Shown piece after piece: positions 1 to 7,208 of a DNA stretch of 64,000 nt. A model generated the notes under the pieces. It was given only the letters and a program-made list of their open reading frames with translations. It searched no databases and was not told the DNA's origin. The stretch comes from Desulfuromonas versatilis (lineage in GTDB: Bacteria; Desulfobacterota; Desulfuromonadia; Desulfuromonadales; NIT-T3). Within the stretch, counting starts at the first letter, position 1. Every line of letters starts with the position of its first letter. Location: the NCBI RefSeq assembly GCF_019704135.1, contig NZ_AP024355.1:1336001-1400000 (forward strand), read 5' to 3'. The translations under genes were made by a program, and so were the position numbers.

Positions 1-227
1 GACCCATCCCGATGCCGTAACGGCGGAGTCAATGCCATCCGTGCGTAAAGGCAAAGCTCCAATCCTTCCCTTCAGTAGAGCCCCCCTCCAACCCCCTTTT
101 CGTTTCGGGAGCCGGGATCATTCCGACAATGGACCCGAAATGGGCGGGCGAACTTGGGCGGCAACCCCGCGATGTAAAAAAGCTTTACAGGCCCTGTCGG
201 AAAAAAATACAGGGGCGGGCCTCGTTC
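1..227. other. Window-edge intergenic sequence
   Basis: No credible gene is seen here. The one open frame (32-298) has no ribosome-binding site, a composition unlike a protein of this genome, and no recognisable domain. The stretch may hold the end of an upstream transcription unit cut off by the window edge, but no clear hairpin terminator is visible. Confidence 0.5.
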
Positions 228-255
228 TTGAGCATTTTTCCTGTAAAATTATGAT
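228..255 (+). promoter_or_regulatory. Candidate sigma-70 promoter for the 439-918 gene
   Basis: A -35-like TTGAGC (228-233) is separated by 16 bases from TATGAT (250-255), in a locally AT-rich patch. Transcription from about 262 would give a leader of roughly 177 bases before the start codon at 439, long enough for a regulatory RNA. The boxes match consensus at 4 of 6 and 5 of 6 positions, so the call is moderate. Confidence 0.4.
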
Positions 256-274
256 AATCAAACCACATAAATCA

Positions 275-380
275 GTTGGCGGGGTTTATGCAGTTTGAAA
301 AACCCAAAGGCAGGGTTGCAAAGGCCAAGACCTGCCGGGTTCTCCGGAGGGGTTCCGAGCCGGCCACTACACCGACCAGA
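275..380 (+). promoter_or_regulatory. Structured leader with a GCAAAG element (degenerate GEMM-like?)
   Basis: In the leader of the secreted-protein gene an AACCC/GGGTT hairpin is followed directly by GCAAAGGCC and then by GCCGGGTTCTCCGG. This order recalls the cyclic-dinucleotide GEMM-I riboswitch, in which a tetraloop hairpin precedes GCAAAGCC and a 3' GCCGGGTT-CCG block. The GNRA tetraloop and the second hairpin (P2) of that family are not visible. GGCAGG (about 311-316) and CCTGCC (about 332-337) can also pair around the GCAAAG. It is either an unrelated structured leader or a decayed or variant member; no ligand is claimed. Confidence 0.2.
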
Positions 381-438
381 CCGGCATCACTTTCCATTCC
401 CGGCAGGATTGAACGTATGCTGTTGAAGGGAGTGGGAT

Positions 439-918
439 ATGAAAACGTTGCTGTTGCTCCTGATGGCACTGATGTATCCACTGAAGGTGCTTGCCGGCGA
501 GGTTGATGAAGAGCCCTCCGGCAAATATGATGCGGCCCGGGCTCTCGCCAGCGAGGTCTTGGTGCGCTATGCCCCGGACGTGGAGGAGGCGATGAGGAAG
601 ATGGCGCAGAAAATCAAGGACCTCACCCGGTATTCCGGCCGCATCGCCTACGAAAAGGACAAAAGGACCCTGCTCATTGAAACCCTGGATCCCGACGACC
701 GGGTCGTGGAGGTTCTGCGGAAGAAAAAAGAGCCGCCATTGGTGCGCTGGGAGACCCGGGGGAACTTTGAATACGTCAAGGGGGGGCTGGAACTCAACCT
801 CAGCCGCGCTTTGGGCGAACACAGCAAAATCGCCCTGAGGGGGCTGGTTACCCAGGAATTTTTTGAACCGCGGGATTCGGAGTTTTCCATCCAGGCCAAG
901 GTCACCATCCGCTTCTGA
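439..918 (+). CDS. Secreted protein of unknown function
   Basis: A 159-residue protein with a clear Sec signal peptide (Met-Lys, hydrophobic stretch to about residue 18, cleavage near VLAGE), so it is exported to the periplasm or outer membrane. The mature part has a helical, charged region (about 25-70) and a C-terminal half of alternating hydrophobic residues (about 75-159) that looks beta-rich and ends in Phe, a pattern seen in outer-membrane-associated proteins but too short for a normal porin. No family is recognised. The start is supported by a purine-rich GAAGGGAGTGGGAT sequence just upstream. It stands alone behind a long leader with unusual structure, so regulation may act on the RNA. 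Confidence 0.8.
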   Translation: MKTLLLLLMALMYPLKVLAGEVDEEPSGKYDAARALASEVLVRYAPDVEEAMRKMAQKIKDLTRYSGRIAYEKDKRTLLIETLDPDDRVVEVLRKKKEPPLVRWETRGNFEYVKGGLELNLSRALGEHSKIALRGLVTQEFFEPRDSEFSIQAKVTIRF

Positions 919-1140
919 TCAAACTGGCCGATCCACCTCAACCCTTCTTCTGCCGCTCCCGGGCCAGGGGCCTGCCTTGTCCCTTTGCTCTGCCCCTTGG
1001 GGGTGCGGTCTTATGTGTGCGGTCACGCCTTTTCCCCAGCCAGCAATTTCGCAGGAAACCATTGGCAACTTGCATTTAGACCGGTACCTGTGGTCAAATG
1101 GGCGGAATTAATTTTCTCTCCGGCCGAAGGACTGGCGCCC

Positions 1141-2292
1141 ATGGACACAGCCCGCACCGAAGAAACCCGCTTCGCCCCTCCCCATCGGGCCGACGCTTGC
1201 ACCATCAAGCGCCAGGCCGATTATTTCCGTGAGGACTTCATCACCAAACACCTCCTCGATGCCGTCCCCAACATCCTGATGATCCTCAACCGGCAACGGC
1301 AGATCATCTACACCAATCGCGCCTTGGTGGAACTGGTCGGCAGTGGTGACGAGGCGATGATCCATGGCCTGCGGCCGGGCGAGGTCCTGGGCTGCCACGA
1401 AACCGGCGAGGCCCCGGCGGGGTGCGGTACCGGCGAGGCCTGCAACACCTGTGGCGCGGTGCTGGCCATCCTGGCAGGGCTCTCGGGTCAGCGGGATGTG
1501 CGCGAATGCTGCATCACCCGCACCGTAGACGGCCGGACCGAGTCCCTGAATCTCAGGGTCTGGGTGACCCCCCTGGAGTTCGAAGAAGAAAAATTCTGCA
1601 TCTTTGCCGTTTCCGATATCACCCATGAAAAACGTCGTCGCACCCTGGAGCGGATATTTTTCCACGACATCCTCAACGTGGCCGGCAGTATCCGGGGCTT
1701 TGCCGAACTGCTCCGGGATTACGATCCCGCCGACAAGCAGGGGATCTTCAACCTGATCCACGCTACCGCCGGGAGGGTGATCGACGAAATCGAAGCCCAG
1801 CGCACCATTACCGCTGCCGAGAACCATGAACTGCATCTGGACCCCGAACTGCTCGATGCCAAAATGGCGCTGGTGAAGACTGCCGAACTGTTCCGGCATC
1901 ACGAGGTGGCCAAAGATCGCCGCCTTCTGGTGGATCCAGAGAGCGAGCATGTCATGTTTACCAGCGATGAAACCCTGGTCGGCCGGGTAATCGGCAACAT
2001 GATAAAAAATGCCCTGGAAGCCTCCTCTCCGGGGGAGACAGTGACCCTGTGGTGCGGCCGCAGCAGCACGGGGGTCGAGTTCCGGGTGCACAACCCCGCC
2101 GCCATGCCCCCCGAGGCTCAGCTCCAGGTTTTCCGTCGCTCCTTTTCTACCAAGGGCCCCGGGCGGGGGCTGGGAACCTACAGCATGAAACTGCTCAGTG
2201 AACTGCTCAACGGTGAGGTTGGCTTTAACAGCACCGAGAAAGCCGGCACCACCTTCTGGGCACGCTACCCGAAAAAATTCTCCAAGAACTGA
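1141..2292 (+). CDS. Cytoplasmic PAS-domain sensor histidine kinase
   Basis: 383 residues with no membrane segment. A PAS domain (about 38-165) carries a Cys cluster (Cys85, 95, 101, 104) that could hold metal or sense redox. The dimerisation region has FFHDILN, with His175 the likely phosphoacceptor. The ATPase domain shows an N box (NMIKNALEAS, about 286-295) and a glycine-rich GRGLGTYS motif, while the usual D-x-G-x-G box reads HNPAAMP. The start at 1141 is chosen over an in-frame ATG at 985 because GAAGGA lies at the right distance and the upstream 52 residues look non-coding. No response regulator is adjacent, so this is an orphan kinase whose partner is unknown. Confidence 0.85.
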   Translation: MDTARTEETRFAPPHRADACTIKRQADYFREDFITKHLLDAVPNILMILNRQRQIIYTNRALVELVGSGDEAMIHGLRPGEVLGCHETGEAPAGCGTGEACNTCGAVLAILAGLSGQRDVRECCITRTVDGRTESLNLRVWVTPLEFEEEKFCIFAVSDITHEKRRRTLERIFFHDILNVAGSIRGFAELLRDYDPADKQGIFNLIHATAGRVIDEIEAQRTITAAENHELHLDPELLDAKMALVKTAELFRHHEVAKDRRLLVDPESEHVMFTSDETLVGRVIGNMIKNALEASSPGETVTLWCGRSSTGVEFRVHNPAAMPPEAQLQVFRRSFSTKGPGRGLGTYSMKLLSELLNGEVGFNSTEKAGTTFWARYPKKFSKN

Positions 2293-2368
2293 TTCCTGCT
2301 GCAGGGAACTGAAAGCCAGGCGAGGCGGGCCCCGTGGTCTGTCTCGCCTGGCTGTTTCCGGGGTCGGC

Positions 2369-2749
2369 TCACCCCTCGGAGCGCATGCGCTCCAACTTCG
2401 GCAGCGGCTGACTGTTCCCCTCCTCATCGACACGGACGAAGGTTATGGTGGTGGAGAAAACCTTTTTCTCCTCCGGCCCCCCCGGTTCGTCGGCAAACAC
2501 CTCCACGCCATAGGTCACCGAGGTCCTCCCCTGCCGTTGCGGCAGGATGCTGAAACGCAGGATGGAGCCGTTGCGCACCCGGTGCTTGAACTGGATGTCG
2601 TCCATGGCGATGGTCACCAGCGTGCAGCCGGTGAAATCAAGGGAAGCGACCAGCCAGGCGTATTCGTCGATCCACTTGAGCAGCGCTCCCCCGAACAGGT
2701 AGCCGTGGTGATTGAGGTGCTCGGTTCGTACAATGGTGAAATTGTCCAT
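2369..2749 (-). CDS. Hotdog-fold acyl-CoA thioesterase (YciA/BACH type)
   Basis: 126 residues forming a single hotdog domain, which hydrolyses acyl-CoA thioesters in the cytoplasm. The N-terminal stretch HLNHHGYLFGGALLKWIDEY matches the family signature (N-x-x-G-x-x-FGG-x-x-L-x-W-x-D-E) in which the Asp acts in catalysis. The length fits the family. It is last in a leftward gene run, 63 bases after the pyroglutamyl peptidase gene. The exact acyl chain preference cannot be read from sequence. Confidence 0.85.
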   Translation of the reverse strand: MDNFTIVRTEHLNHHGYLFGGALLKWIDEYAWLVASLDFTGCTLVTIAMDDIQFKHRVRNGSILRFSILPQRQGRTSVTYGVEVFADEPGGPEEKKVFSTTITFVRVDEEGNSQPLPKLERMRSEG

Positions 2750-2812
2750 GCCGCTCCTTTTTCGATGGGTAACTTGCCCGGGGTCAAGGCCGAAGCCCGC
2801 GGAAACAGTTTC

Positions 2813-3430
2813 TCAGCCGCAGCCTTCGATGATCTGCAGAGCTATCAGGCTGATGGCTTTTCGGACCATCTCCAGAGGCATGAAGGGGTCCCCCGGGTAG
2901 CTGTCGAGCTGCAGGGGATTGACGGGCAGGTGCACGAACCCCGCCAGCGGCCCCCCGCCCTGCATCTGGGCAAGGCGCAGCGCCGAGTAGAGCAGGTGAT
3001 TGCAGAGATAGGTTCCGGCATGGCTGGAGAGTTCAGCGGGGATGCCATGCTTCAGCAGCAGCCCCGCTAACCTCGGCAGGTCGGGCAGCGTGCTCCAGCA
3101 GCCGACCGGACCGCCGGGCTCGATGACCTCCCCGCCAAACAGGTTCAGGGCCAGCCGCTCGATGGAGATGCGGTTACGTCCCGGCGCCTGGCCGGTGAAC
3201 AGGCAGATCTGCGGAGCGTGCCTGCTGAGAATTTCACTCAGCTGGCGCTGCAGGCGCGCCTGCTGGCTCGGGCCATCGGCGGCCTCATCGTAATCGAGCA
3301 GTTCAAACCGCAGCAGTCGGGCCTGGAGGCGCAACTCTTCGGGCAGATCCCGGCGCAGCGAATCGACCAGCAGGGCGGAGGCATTCGCTGCGCCGTCGGC
3401 TCGGCGAAATCCGCTGATCAGAACGGTCAT
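2813..3430 (-). CDS. pcp: Pyroglutamyl-peptidase I (C15 cysteine peptidase)
   Basis: 205 residues; removes N-terminal pyroglutamate from peptides. The C15 catalytic triad can be placed: Glu in RISIERLALN, Cys in SHAGTYLCN and His in AGFVHLP. The N-terminus MTVLISGF matches the family start, so Met at 3430 is used; the frame stays open for 45 residues upstream, but these have no homology-like features. The N-terminal loop after SGF lacks the usual DPFGG, so the enzyme is a divergent member. It follows the small membrane protein gene in the same leftward run. Confidence 0.85.
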   Translation of the reverse strand: MTVLISGFRRADGAANASALLVDSLRRDLPEELRLQARLLRFELLDYDEAADGPSQQARLQRQLSEILSRHAPQICLFTGQAPGRNRISIERLALNLFGGEVIEPGGPVGCWSTLPDLPRLAGLLLKHGIPAELSSHAGTYLCNHLLYSALRLAQMQGGGPLAGFVHLPVNPLQLDSYPGDPFMPLEMVRKAISLIALQIIEGCG

Positions 3431-3459
3431 GACACGCCTCGCAGCCAAACGCCCATCGC

Positions 3460-3708
3460 TCATTCCCTGGGGGGATAAAAGCCGCTCAGGGCCCAGGCGG
3501 TCAGCATCACCATCCCCCCCACCAGCAGTGCCCAGAGTGCGCCGATACGCAGCCAGGAGCCCCATTGGATGCCGGCGCCGGAGCGCACTTGCTCGCCGCC
3601 GGCAAGCAGCCAGGCGGCATACATGGCCACGGCTCCGGCGAACAGCCCGCTCAGGGTGCCGAACCAGAGCACCGCTTTCAGCCGTTTGGGTTTCCCCTTT
3701 CCCGTCAT
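3460..3708 (-). CDS. Small two-helix membrane protein
   Basis: 82 residues with a basic N-terminus (MTGKGKPKRLK) and two hydrophobic segments (about 13-35 and 52-75), so probably an inner-membrane hairpin. No family is recognised with confidence. An AGGGAA ribosome-binding site precedes the ATG. It starts 13 bases after the stop of the DUF3147 gene and ends 29 bases before pcp, so the three are probably co-transcribed. Confidence 0.7.
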   Translation of the reverse strand: MTGKGKPKRLKAVLWFGTLSGLFAGAVAMYAAWLLAGGEQVRSGAGIQWGSWLRIGALWALLVGGMVMLTAWALSGFYPPRE

Positions 3709-3721
3709 GTTCCCTGCCCGA

Positions 3722-4072
3722 CTAGAAGTGCACGCCGAATTGGCGCAGCAGCAGGATGAGCAGCAGGTACAGCGCGATCATCACCCCCATGGAGGCTCCC
3801 AGCGCCCAGAAAAAGCCGACCTGCTGGCGCAGCAGCAGCGGCAGCAGCACGAACAGCGACAGCGAAGGGAGCACCAGCCAGAAAATGCCGGCGGAGAGTT
3901 TCGCCACCTGCTCGGTGCTGCCGGTTTCCAGGTAGAGCCACAGCAGAGCGAGCACCGAGACCAGCGGCACCGAGGCAAGCAGGGCGCCCAGCAGGGTGCT
4001 GCGTTTGGCGATCTCGGAGACGGCGACCACCAACAGCGTCGTCAGGACGATCTTTACCAGGTAATAGGCCAT
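3722..4072 (-). CDS. DUF3147 family membrane protein
   Basis: 116 residues, four predicted membrane helices, beginning MAYYLVKIVLTTLLVVAVSE and continuing with EIAKRSTLLGALLASVPLVS, the pattern typical of the DUF3147 family. Function is unknown; it sits in the inner membrane. It heads a likely operon with the next small membrane protein. Confidence 0.8.
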   Translation of the reverse strand: MAYYLVKIVLTTLLVVAVSEIAKRSTLLGALLASVPLVSVLALLWLYLETGSTEQVAKLSAGIFWLVLPSLSLFVLLPLLLRQQVGFFWALGASMGVMIALYLLLILLLRQFGVHF

Positions 4073-4139
4073 GTTTTCCCAGACTTGCGCGAAAAGGTCG
4101 GTCGCTCTTCAAGCATAGCCGATTTTTCCTCCCTGTGGC

Positions 4140-4976
4140 TCACCCCCGCCCGCGTTCCTGCTGGCCCATCCAGCCCGTGGGGAGCGCTTTCTGCCAGCCA
4201 AGCTGCTCCAGCACCCGCAGAAAGTCGCGGTCCAGGGGGGACCGTAGGGTGATCTCGCAATCGCTCGCCGGGTGGGGAAAGGAGAGCTCCACGGCGGAAA
4301 GCAGCAGGCGGTGGCAGGCGAAATGATCTCTGAAAAAGCGGTTGTGCCGCCCTTCGCCGTGCTTGGTGTCGCCGATGATGGGATGGAAGATATGCTTGAA
4401 ATGGCGCCGGATCTGGTGCTTGCGCCCCTGCCGGGGATACGCCTCGAGCAGAGCATAGCGGCTGCTGGGGTAGCGTCCCACGGCGAAGGGGAGTTCCACC
4501 TCGGCCAGCCGGCGGAATCCGGTGACGGCGGGCTTGGGGCCTTTTCCCTGCCGGGCGCGGGCATCGCTCATCCGGTCGAGCTCTTCGCTGAGGGGGTGAT
4601 CGATCACCCCCTGGGCCTCGGGAACCCCTCGCACCACCGCCAGGTAGCTCTTGCGCACCCGCCCCCCGCCGAAGGCCTCGCTCAGGCTTCTGGCCGCCTG
4701 CGGGGTCAGGGCAAACAACAGCACCCCCGACGTAGGCTTGTCGAGGCGGTGCACCGGGTAGACCCGCTGGCCGATCTGGTCGCGGACCATCTGGATGGCG
4801 AAGCGCTTTTCCCGCCGGTCGATTTCGCTTCGGTGGACCAGCAGCCCGGCCGGCTTGTTGACGGCAACACAGTGCTCGTCGCGGTAGATCAGATCGAGAG
4901 TCTCCAGGTTGGCCTCCAGGGGAGCGGGGTTCTTGTTATACTGAAGCGAGCGGTAGAGTAAAACCACCCAGCCCAT
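4140..4976 (-). CDS. truC: tRNA pseudouridine synthase C
   Basis: An RluA-family enzyme of up to 278 residues; TruC makes pseudouridine 65 in tRNAs. The catalytic motif PVHRLDKPTSGV carries the active-site Asp, and the block GRKHQIRRHFKHIFHPIIGD is typical of the TruC branch. The family N-terminus (LDLIYRDEHCVAVNKPAG) begins about residue 27. The ATG at 4976 has no ribosome-binding site, and a promoter-like pair lies inside its first codons; a CTG at 4907 preceded by GGAGG would give a 255-residue protein closer to family length. The start is therefore unsure. Divergent from the gene at 4997. Confidence 0.88.
   Translation of the reverse strand: MGWVVLLYRSLQYNKNPAPLEANLETLDLIYRDEHCVAVNKPAGLLVHRSEIDRREKRFAIQMVRDQIGQRVYPVHRLDKPTSGVLLFALTPQAARSLSEAFGGGRVRKSYLAVVRGVPEAQGVIDHPLSEELDRMSDARARQGKGPKPAVTGFRRLAEVELPFAVGRYPSSRYALLEAYPRQGRKHQIRRHFKHIFHPIIGDTKHGEGRHNRFFRDHFACHRLLLSAVELSFPHPASDCEITLRSPLDRDFLRVLEQLGWQKALPTGWMGQQERGRG
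4935..4962 (-). promoter_or_regulatory. Candidate promoter inside the annotated truC 5' end
   Basis: On the minus strand TTTACT (4962-4957), 16 bases, then TATAAC (4940-4935). If used, transcription would begin near 4928, downstream of the ATG at 4976, which favours a later truC start. Confidence 0.35.
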
Positions 4977-4996
4977 TCGTCAAGAAGGAGAACGCC

Positions 4997-5389
4997 ATGC
5001 CCGGACTGCTGATTCGCTGGGGCATCCAGACCCTCGCCATTCTGGCAGCTGCCTACCTGCTGGAGGGGGTGGAGGTGACGGGGTTCTTTTCCGCCCTGTT
5101 CGCCGCCGCCCTGCTGGGCATTCTGAACGCCTTGTTTCGCCCGGTGCTGCTGCTGTTGACCCTGCCGTTCAACATTCTCACCCTGGGGCTGTTCACTTTC
5201 GTCATCAATGCGCTGCTGCTGATGATGGTCAGCGGGGTGGTCGGAGGCTTTGTGGTGCAGGGCTTCTGGCCCGCGGTGTTCGGTTCGCTGATCATCAGCC
5301 TGGTGAGCTGGCTGTTGACCACCCTGGTCAGCGACCAGGGGCGGGTCGAGGTCATCGCCCTGCAGCGACGCGGCGGTCGCTGGGAGTAG
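4997..5389 (+). CDS. YvlD/phage-holin-4-2 family membrane protein
   Basis: 130 residues with four hydrophobic helices and the stretch NALFRPVLLLLTLPFNILTL that marks the family named for mycobacteriophage holins (YvlD-like). In bacteria these are ordinary membrane proteins of unknown function, and nothing phage-like is nearby. AAGGAG sits 7 bases before the ATG. It is monocistronic, divergent from truC and convergent with the PHP fusion gene. Confidence 0.85.
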   Translation: MPGLLIRWGIQTLAILAAAYLLEGVEVTGFFSALFAAALLGILNALFRPVLLLLTLPFNILTLGLFTFVINALLLMMVSGVVGGFVVQGFWPAVFGSLIISLVSWLLTTLVSDQGRVEVIALQRRGGRWE

Positions 5390-5406
5390 GCTCCGGGCGA
5401 GACGGC

Positions 5407-6957
5407 TTACCCTGCGCCCGCTTCGGGGAGCTGCCCCGAGCTCGCCCCGTCGACCATGGTCAGGGCCTGTTCGGCTTCGACCAGCACCCGCCACAGGTCG
5501 GCGCTGTCGCCAAGCCCAACCTTAATCAGGAACGCGGCGATGCCAAGGTTGGTGCGGGCCCGGTAGAGTTCGACCTGGCGCAGGAAATCCGCCGCCGGGG
5601 TTTCCCGGTGTTCGAGGTAGGCGTCGAGAAACACCGCCTCGGGACAGTTTTCGAGAACCTGCGGGTGCCTGAAGAACTGGTTGCGGAACTGGGCAAGGAA
5701 ACAGCCGACGTCGAAGGCCGGCGGCAGGCGAAAGGAGCTTTCGAAATCGATGGCGGCGACGAACAGGGTGTTGGGATTGTCCAGGTTGTCCTGGCCGATG
5801 AAGATGTTTTTCGGGTGGTAATCCCCGTGCCCCTGGATCAGCAGCTCCGGCTGCTCGACACCCAGGCGCTGCTCCTCGGCGGCGATGCGTTCCATGATCT
5901 CCTCGGCACGGCGGGTGTGGGGGTGGTCGATCTCCCTGAAGCGCTTGACATAATTTTCCAGCCGTTTCTGCTCGCGCTCCGCGAACTCCCCCGCCGGGGT
6001 GAGCTGCAGGCGGCCGTTGTGCAGGCGGGCAAGCCAGCAAGCCGCCAGGCGCACGAAGTGCTGGCCATCCTCCACCGGGGCCTTGAGCAGTTTGTCGAAA
6101 AGGGATTTGCCCCGCAGCCCCTGCTGAATCAGGGTGCGCGTGGCGGGGTCCTCGTCGATGGCCCGCGGCACGCGGAAGCGCCCCTCGCTGAATCCCTGCG
6201 CGGCGATGGCCGCCATGATTTTGTGGGCCCGTTCGGCGGAACGCCACTTGTAGGAACTGTCCAGGGTCTGGATGATGATGCGTTCGCGGACCTCGTCCTG
6301 ACCCTTGGCGCCGAAGGTGACCTCGGTGACCTGGCTTTTGGAGCCGGCCCGGGGGATCTCCTTGAAAAAGGGGCGACAGCGCCCCCGGCGGATTTCCAGC
6401 GCGAGTTCGTCGATCGTTTTCACCGGGTGATCGAAGATGGTCGGATAGAGCCCCGCGTAGTCGGCGCCGTGGGTATCGGTGCCGGCGATGGCGGTGAAGC
6501 GATGGCGGTGCCAGTCGCAGAGCCCCCGGCTGTTCTCGCGGACCGTGTGGTTGGAGTTGAAAATCTCGATGGCGTCCAGCAGCGGATGGTTCAGCTTGGC
6601 GGCTGTGGGAAGGCGCTGCTTGCGATAGGGGTGGGCCCACACCAGGGCGGCATCGGGAGCGCTCTGGCGGATCCGGGCCAGCGGCGTCCCCCTGGCGAAG
6701 GTTTCCCGGGCCCCGTAGATCAGCACGTCGCCCAGTTCGGCCGAACAGGTCTCCTGCCCGGAAAGGATCAGGAAGTGGTCGGGAACCCCCGCCTGCCGCC
6801 GGAGCCTTGCCAGCTCGAGCGGGTCCCAGAGGAAATGATGATCGGTGAACACGACTCCCTGCAGCCCCTTGGCGAAAACCCGCTCAATCAACTCCAGGGC
6901 TCCAATATGGCTGCAGGCCGAGTGCTCCCGGGTATGGCAGTGCATTTCGATGAGCAT
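5407..6957 (-). CDS. PHP phosphoesterase fused to an APH-type kinase domain
   Basis: 516 residues. Residues 1-200 form a PHP metal-dependent phosphoesterase: HCHTREHS (His6, His8), TDHH (39-41), Glu69, His109 and GTDTHG (159-164). Residues about 230-500 resemble aminoglycoside phosphotransferase/choline kinase folds, with the Brenner-type motif HGDYHPKN (377-384) and the metal-binding DFE (404-406). The N-lobe before residue 300 is weakly conserved. Both active sites look intact, so one chain could both remove and add phosphate. No neighbour suggests a substrate; it is followed by a convergent gene and preceded by an unrelated divergent promoter. Start ATG chosen because the PHP motif begins at residue 6. 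Confidence 0.85.
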   Translation of the reverse strand: MLIEMHCHTREHSACSHIGALELIERVFAKGLQGVVFTDHHFLWDPLELARLRRQAGVPDHFLILSGQETCSAELGDVLIYGARETFARGTPLARIRQSAPDAALVWAHPYRKQRLPTAAKLNHPLLDAIEIFNSNHTVRENSRGLCDWHRHRFTAIAGTDTHGADYAGLYPTIFDHPVKTIDELALEIRRGRCRPFFKEIPRAGSKSQVTEVTFGAKGQDEVRERIIIQTLDSSYKWRSAERAHKIMAAIAAQGFSEGRFRVPRAIDEDPATRTLIQQGLRGKSLFDKLLKAPVEDGQHFVRLAACWLARLHNGRLQLTPAGEFAEREQKRLENYVKRFREIDHPHTRRAEEIMERIAAEEQRLGVEQPELLIQGHGDYHPKNIFIGQDNLDNPNTLFVAAIDFESSFRLPPAFDVGCFLAQFRNQFFRHPQVLENCPEAVFLDAYLEHRETPAADFLRQVELYRARTNLGIAAFLIKVGLGDSADLWRVLVEAEQALTMVDGASSGQLPEAGAG

Positions 6958-7081
6958 GAATGCCTCAGCTTAGAGGTTTGAACAGGTTTGACCAGGGCGA
7001 CACTTCGATTTTACAATAAACGGATAAAAAATATATCCTGCCCGCAATGATCCTTTAAGCGTGGAATCTGGGGGGAGTTTC

Positions 7082-7109
7082 TTGACATGTCAGGGAATGG
7101 GGATACAAT
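7082..7109 (+). promoter_or_regulatory. Strong sigma-70 promoter of the ferritin-like gene
   Basis: Perfect TTGACA (7082-7087), 16-base spacer, TACAAT (7104-7109). Predicted start of RNA near 7116, leaving a leader of about 93 bases. Confidence 0.8.
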
Positions 7110-7118
7110 CAAGGTATT

Positions 7119-7133
7119 CAGTGTAACTCACTG
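7119..7133 (+). promoter_or_regulatory. Inverted repeat at the transcription start (possible operator)
   Basis: CAGTG-TAACT-CACTG forms a perfect 5+5 inverted repeat just downstream of the predicted start of RNA. The position fits a repressor site or a 5' end hairpin. No regulator is known. Confidence 0.35.
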
Positions 7134-7208
7134 TTTAGTAAAGGTTTTGGCCTTGTGGGTGCGGAGGGGACCGTAACCCTGAGACCTGGAAAACAGAAGG
7201 AGTCCGCT

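Noticed and set aside
275..380. Confident GEMM-I riboswitch
   Set aside because: Only part of the conserved sequence is present; the GAAA tetraloop and the P2 hairpin are missing. Kept as a low-confidence structured leader.
276..506. Small plus-strand open frame across the leader
   Set aside because: No ribosome-binding site; it overlaps the signal-peptide codons of the 439 gene in another frame and covers the structured leader.
4997..5389. Prophage remnant suggested by the holin family name
   Set aside because: The YvlD/holin-4-2 family is a chromosomal membrane-protein family in most bacteria; no other phage gene is near.
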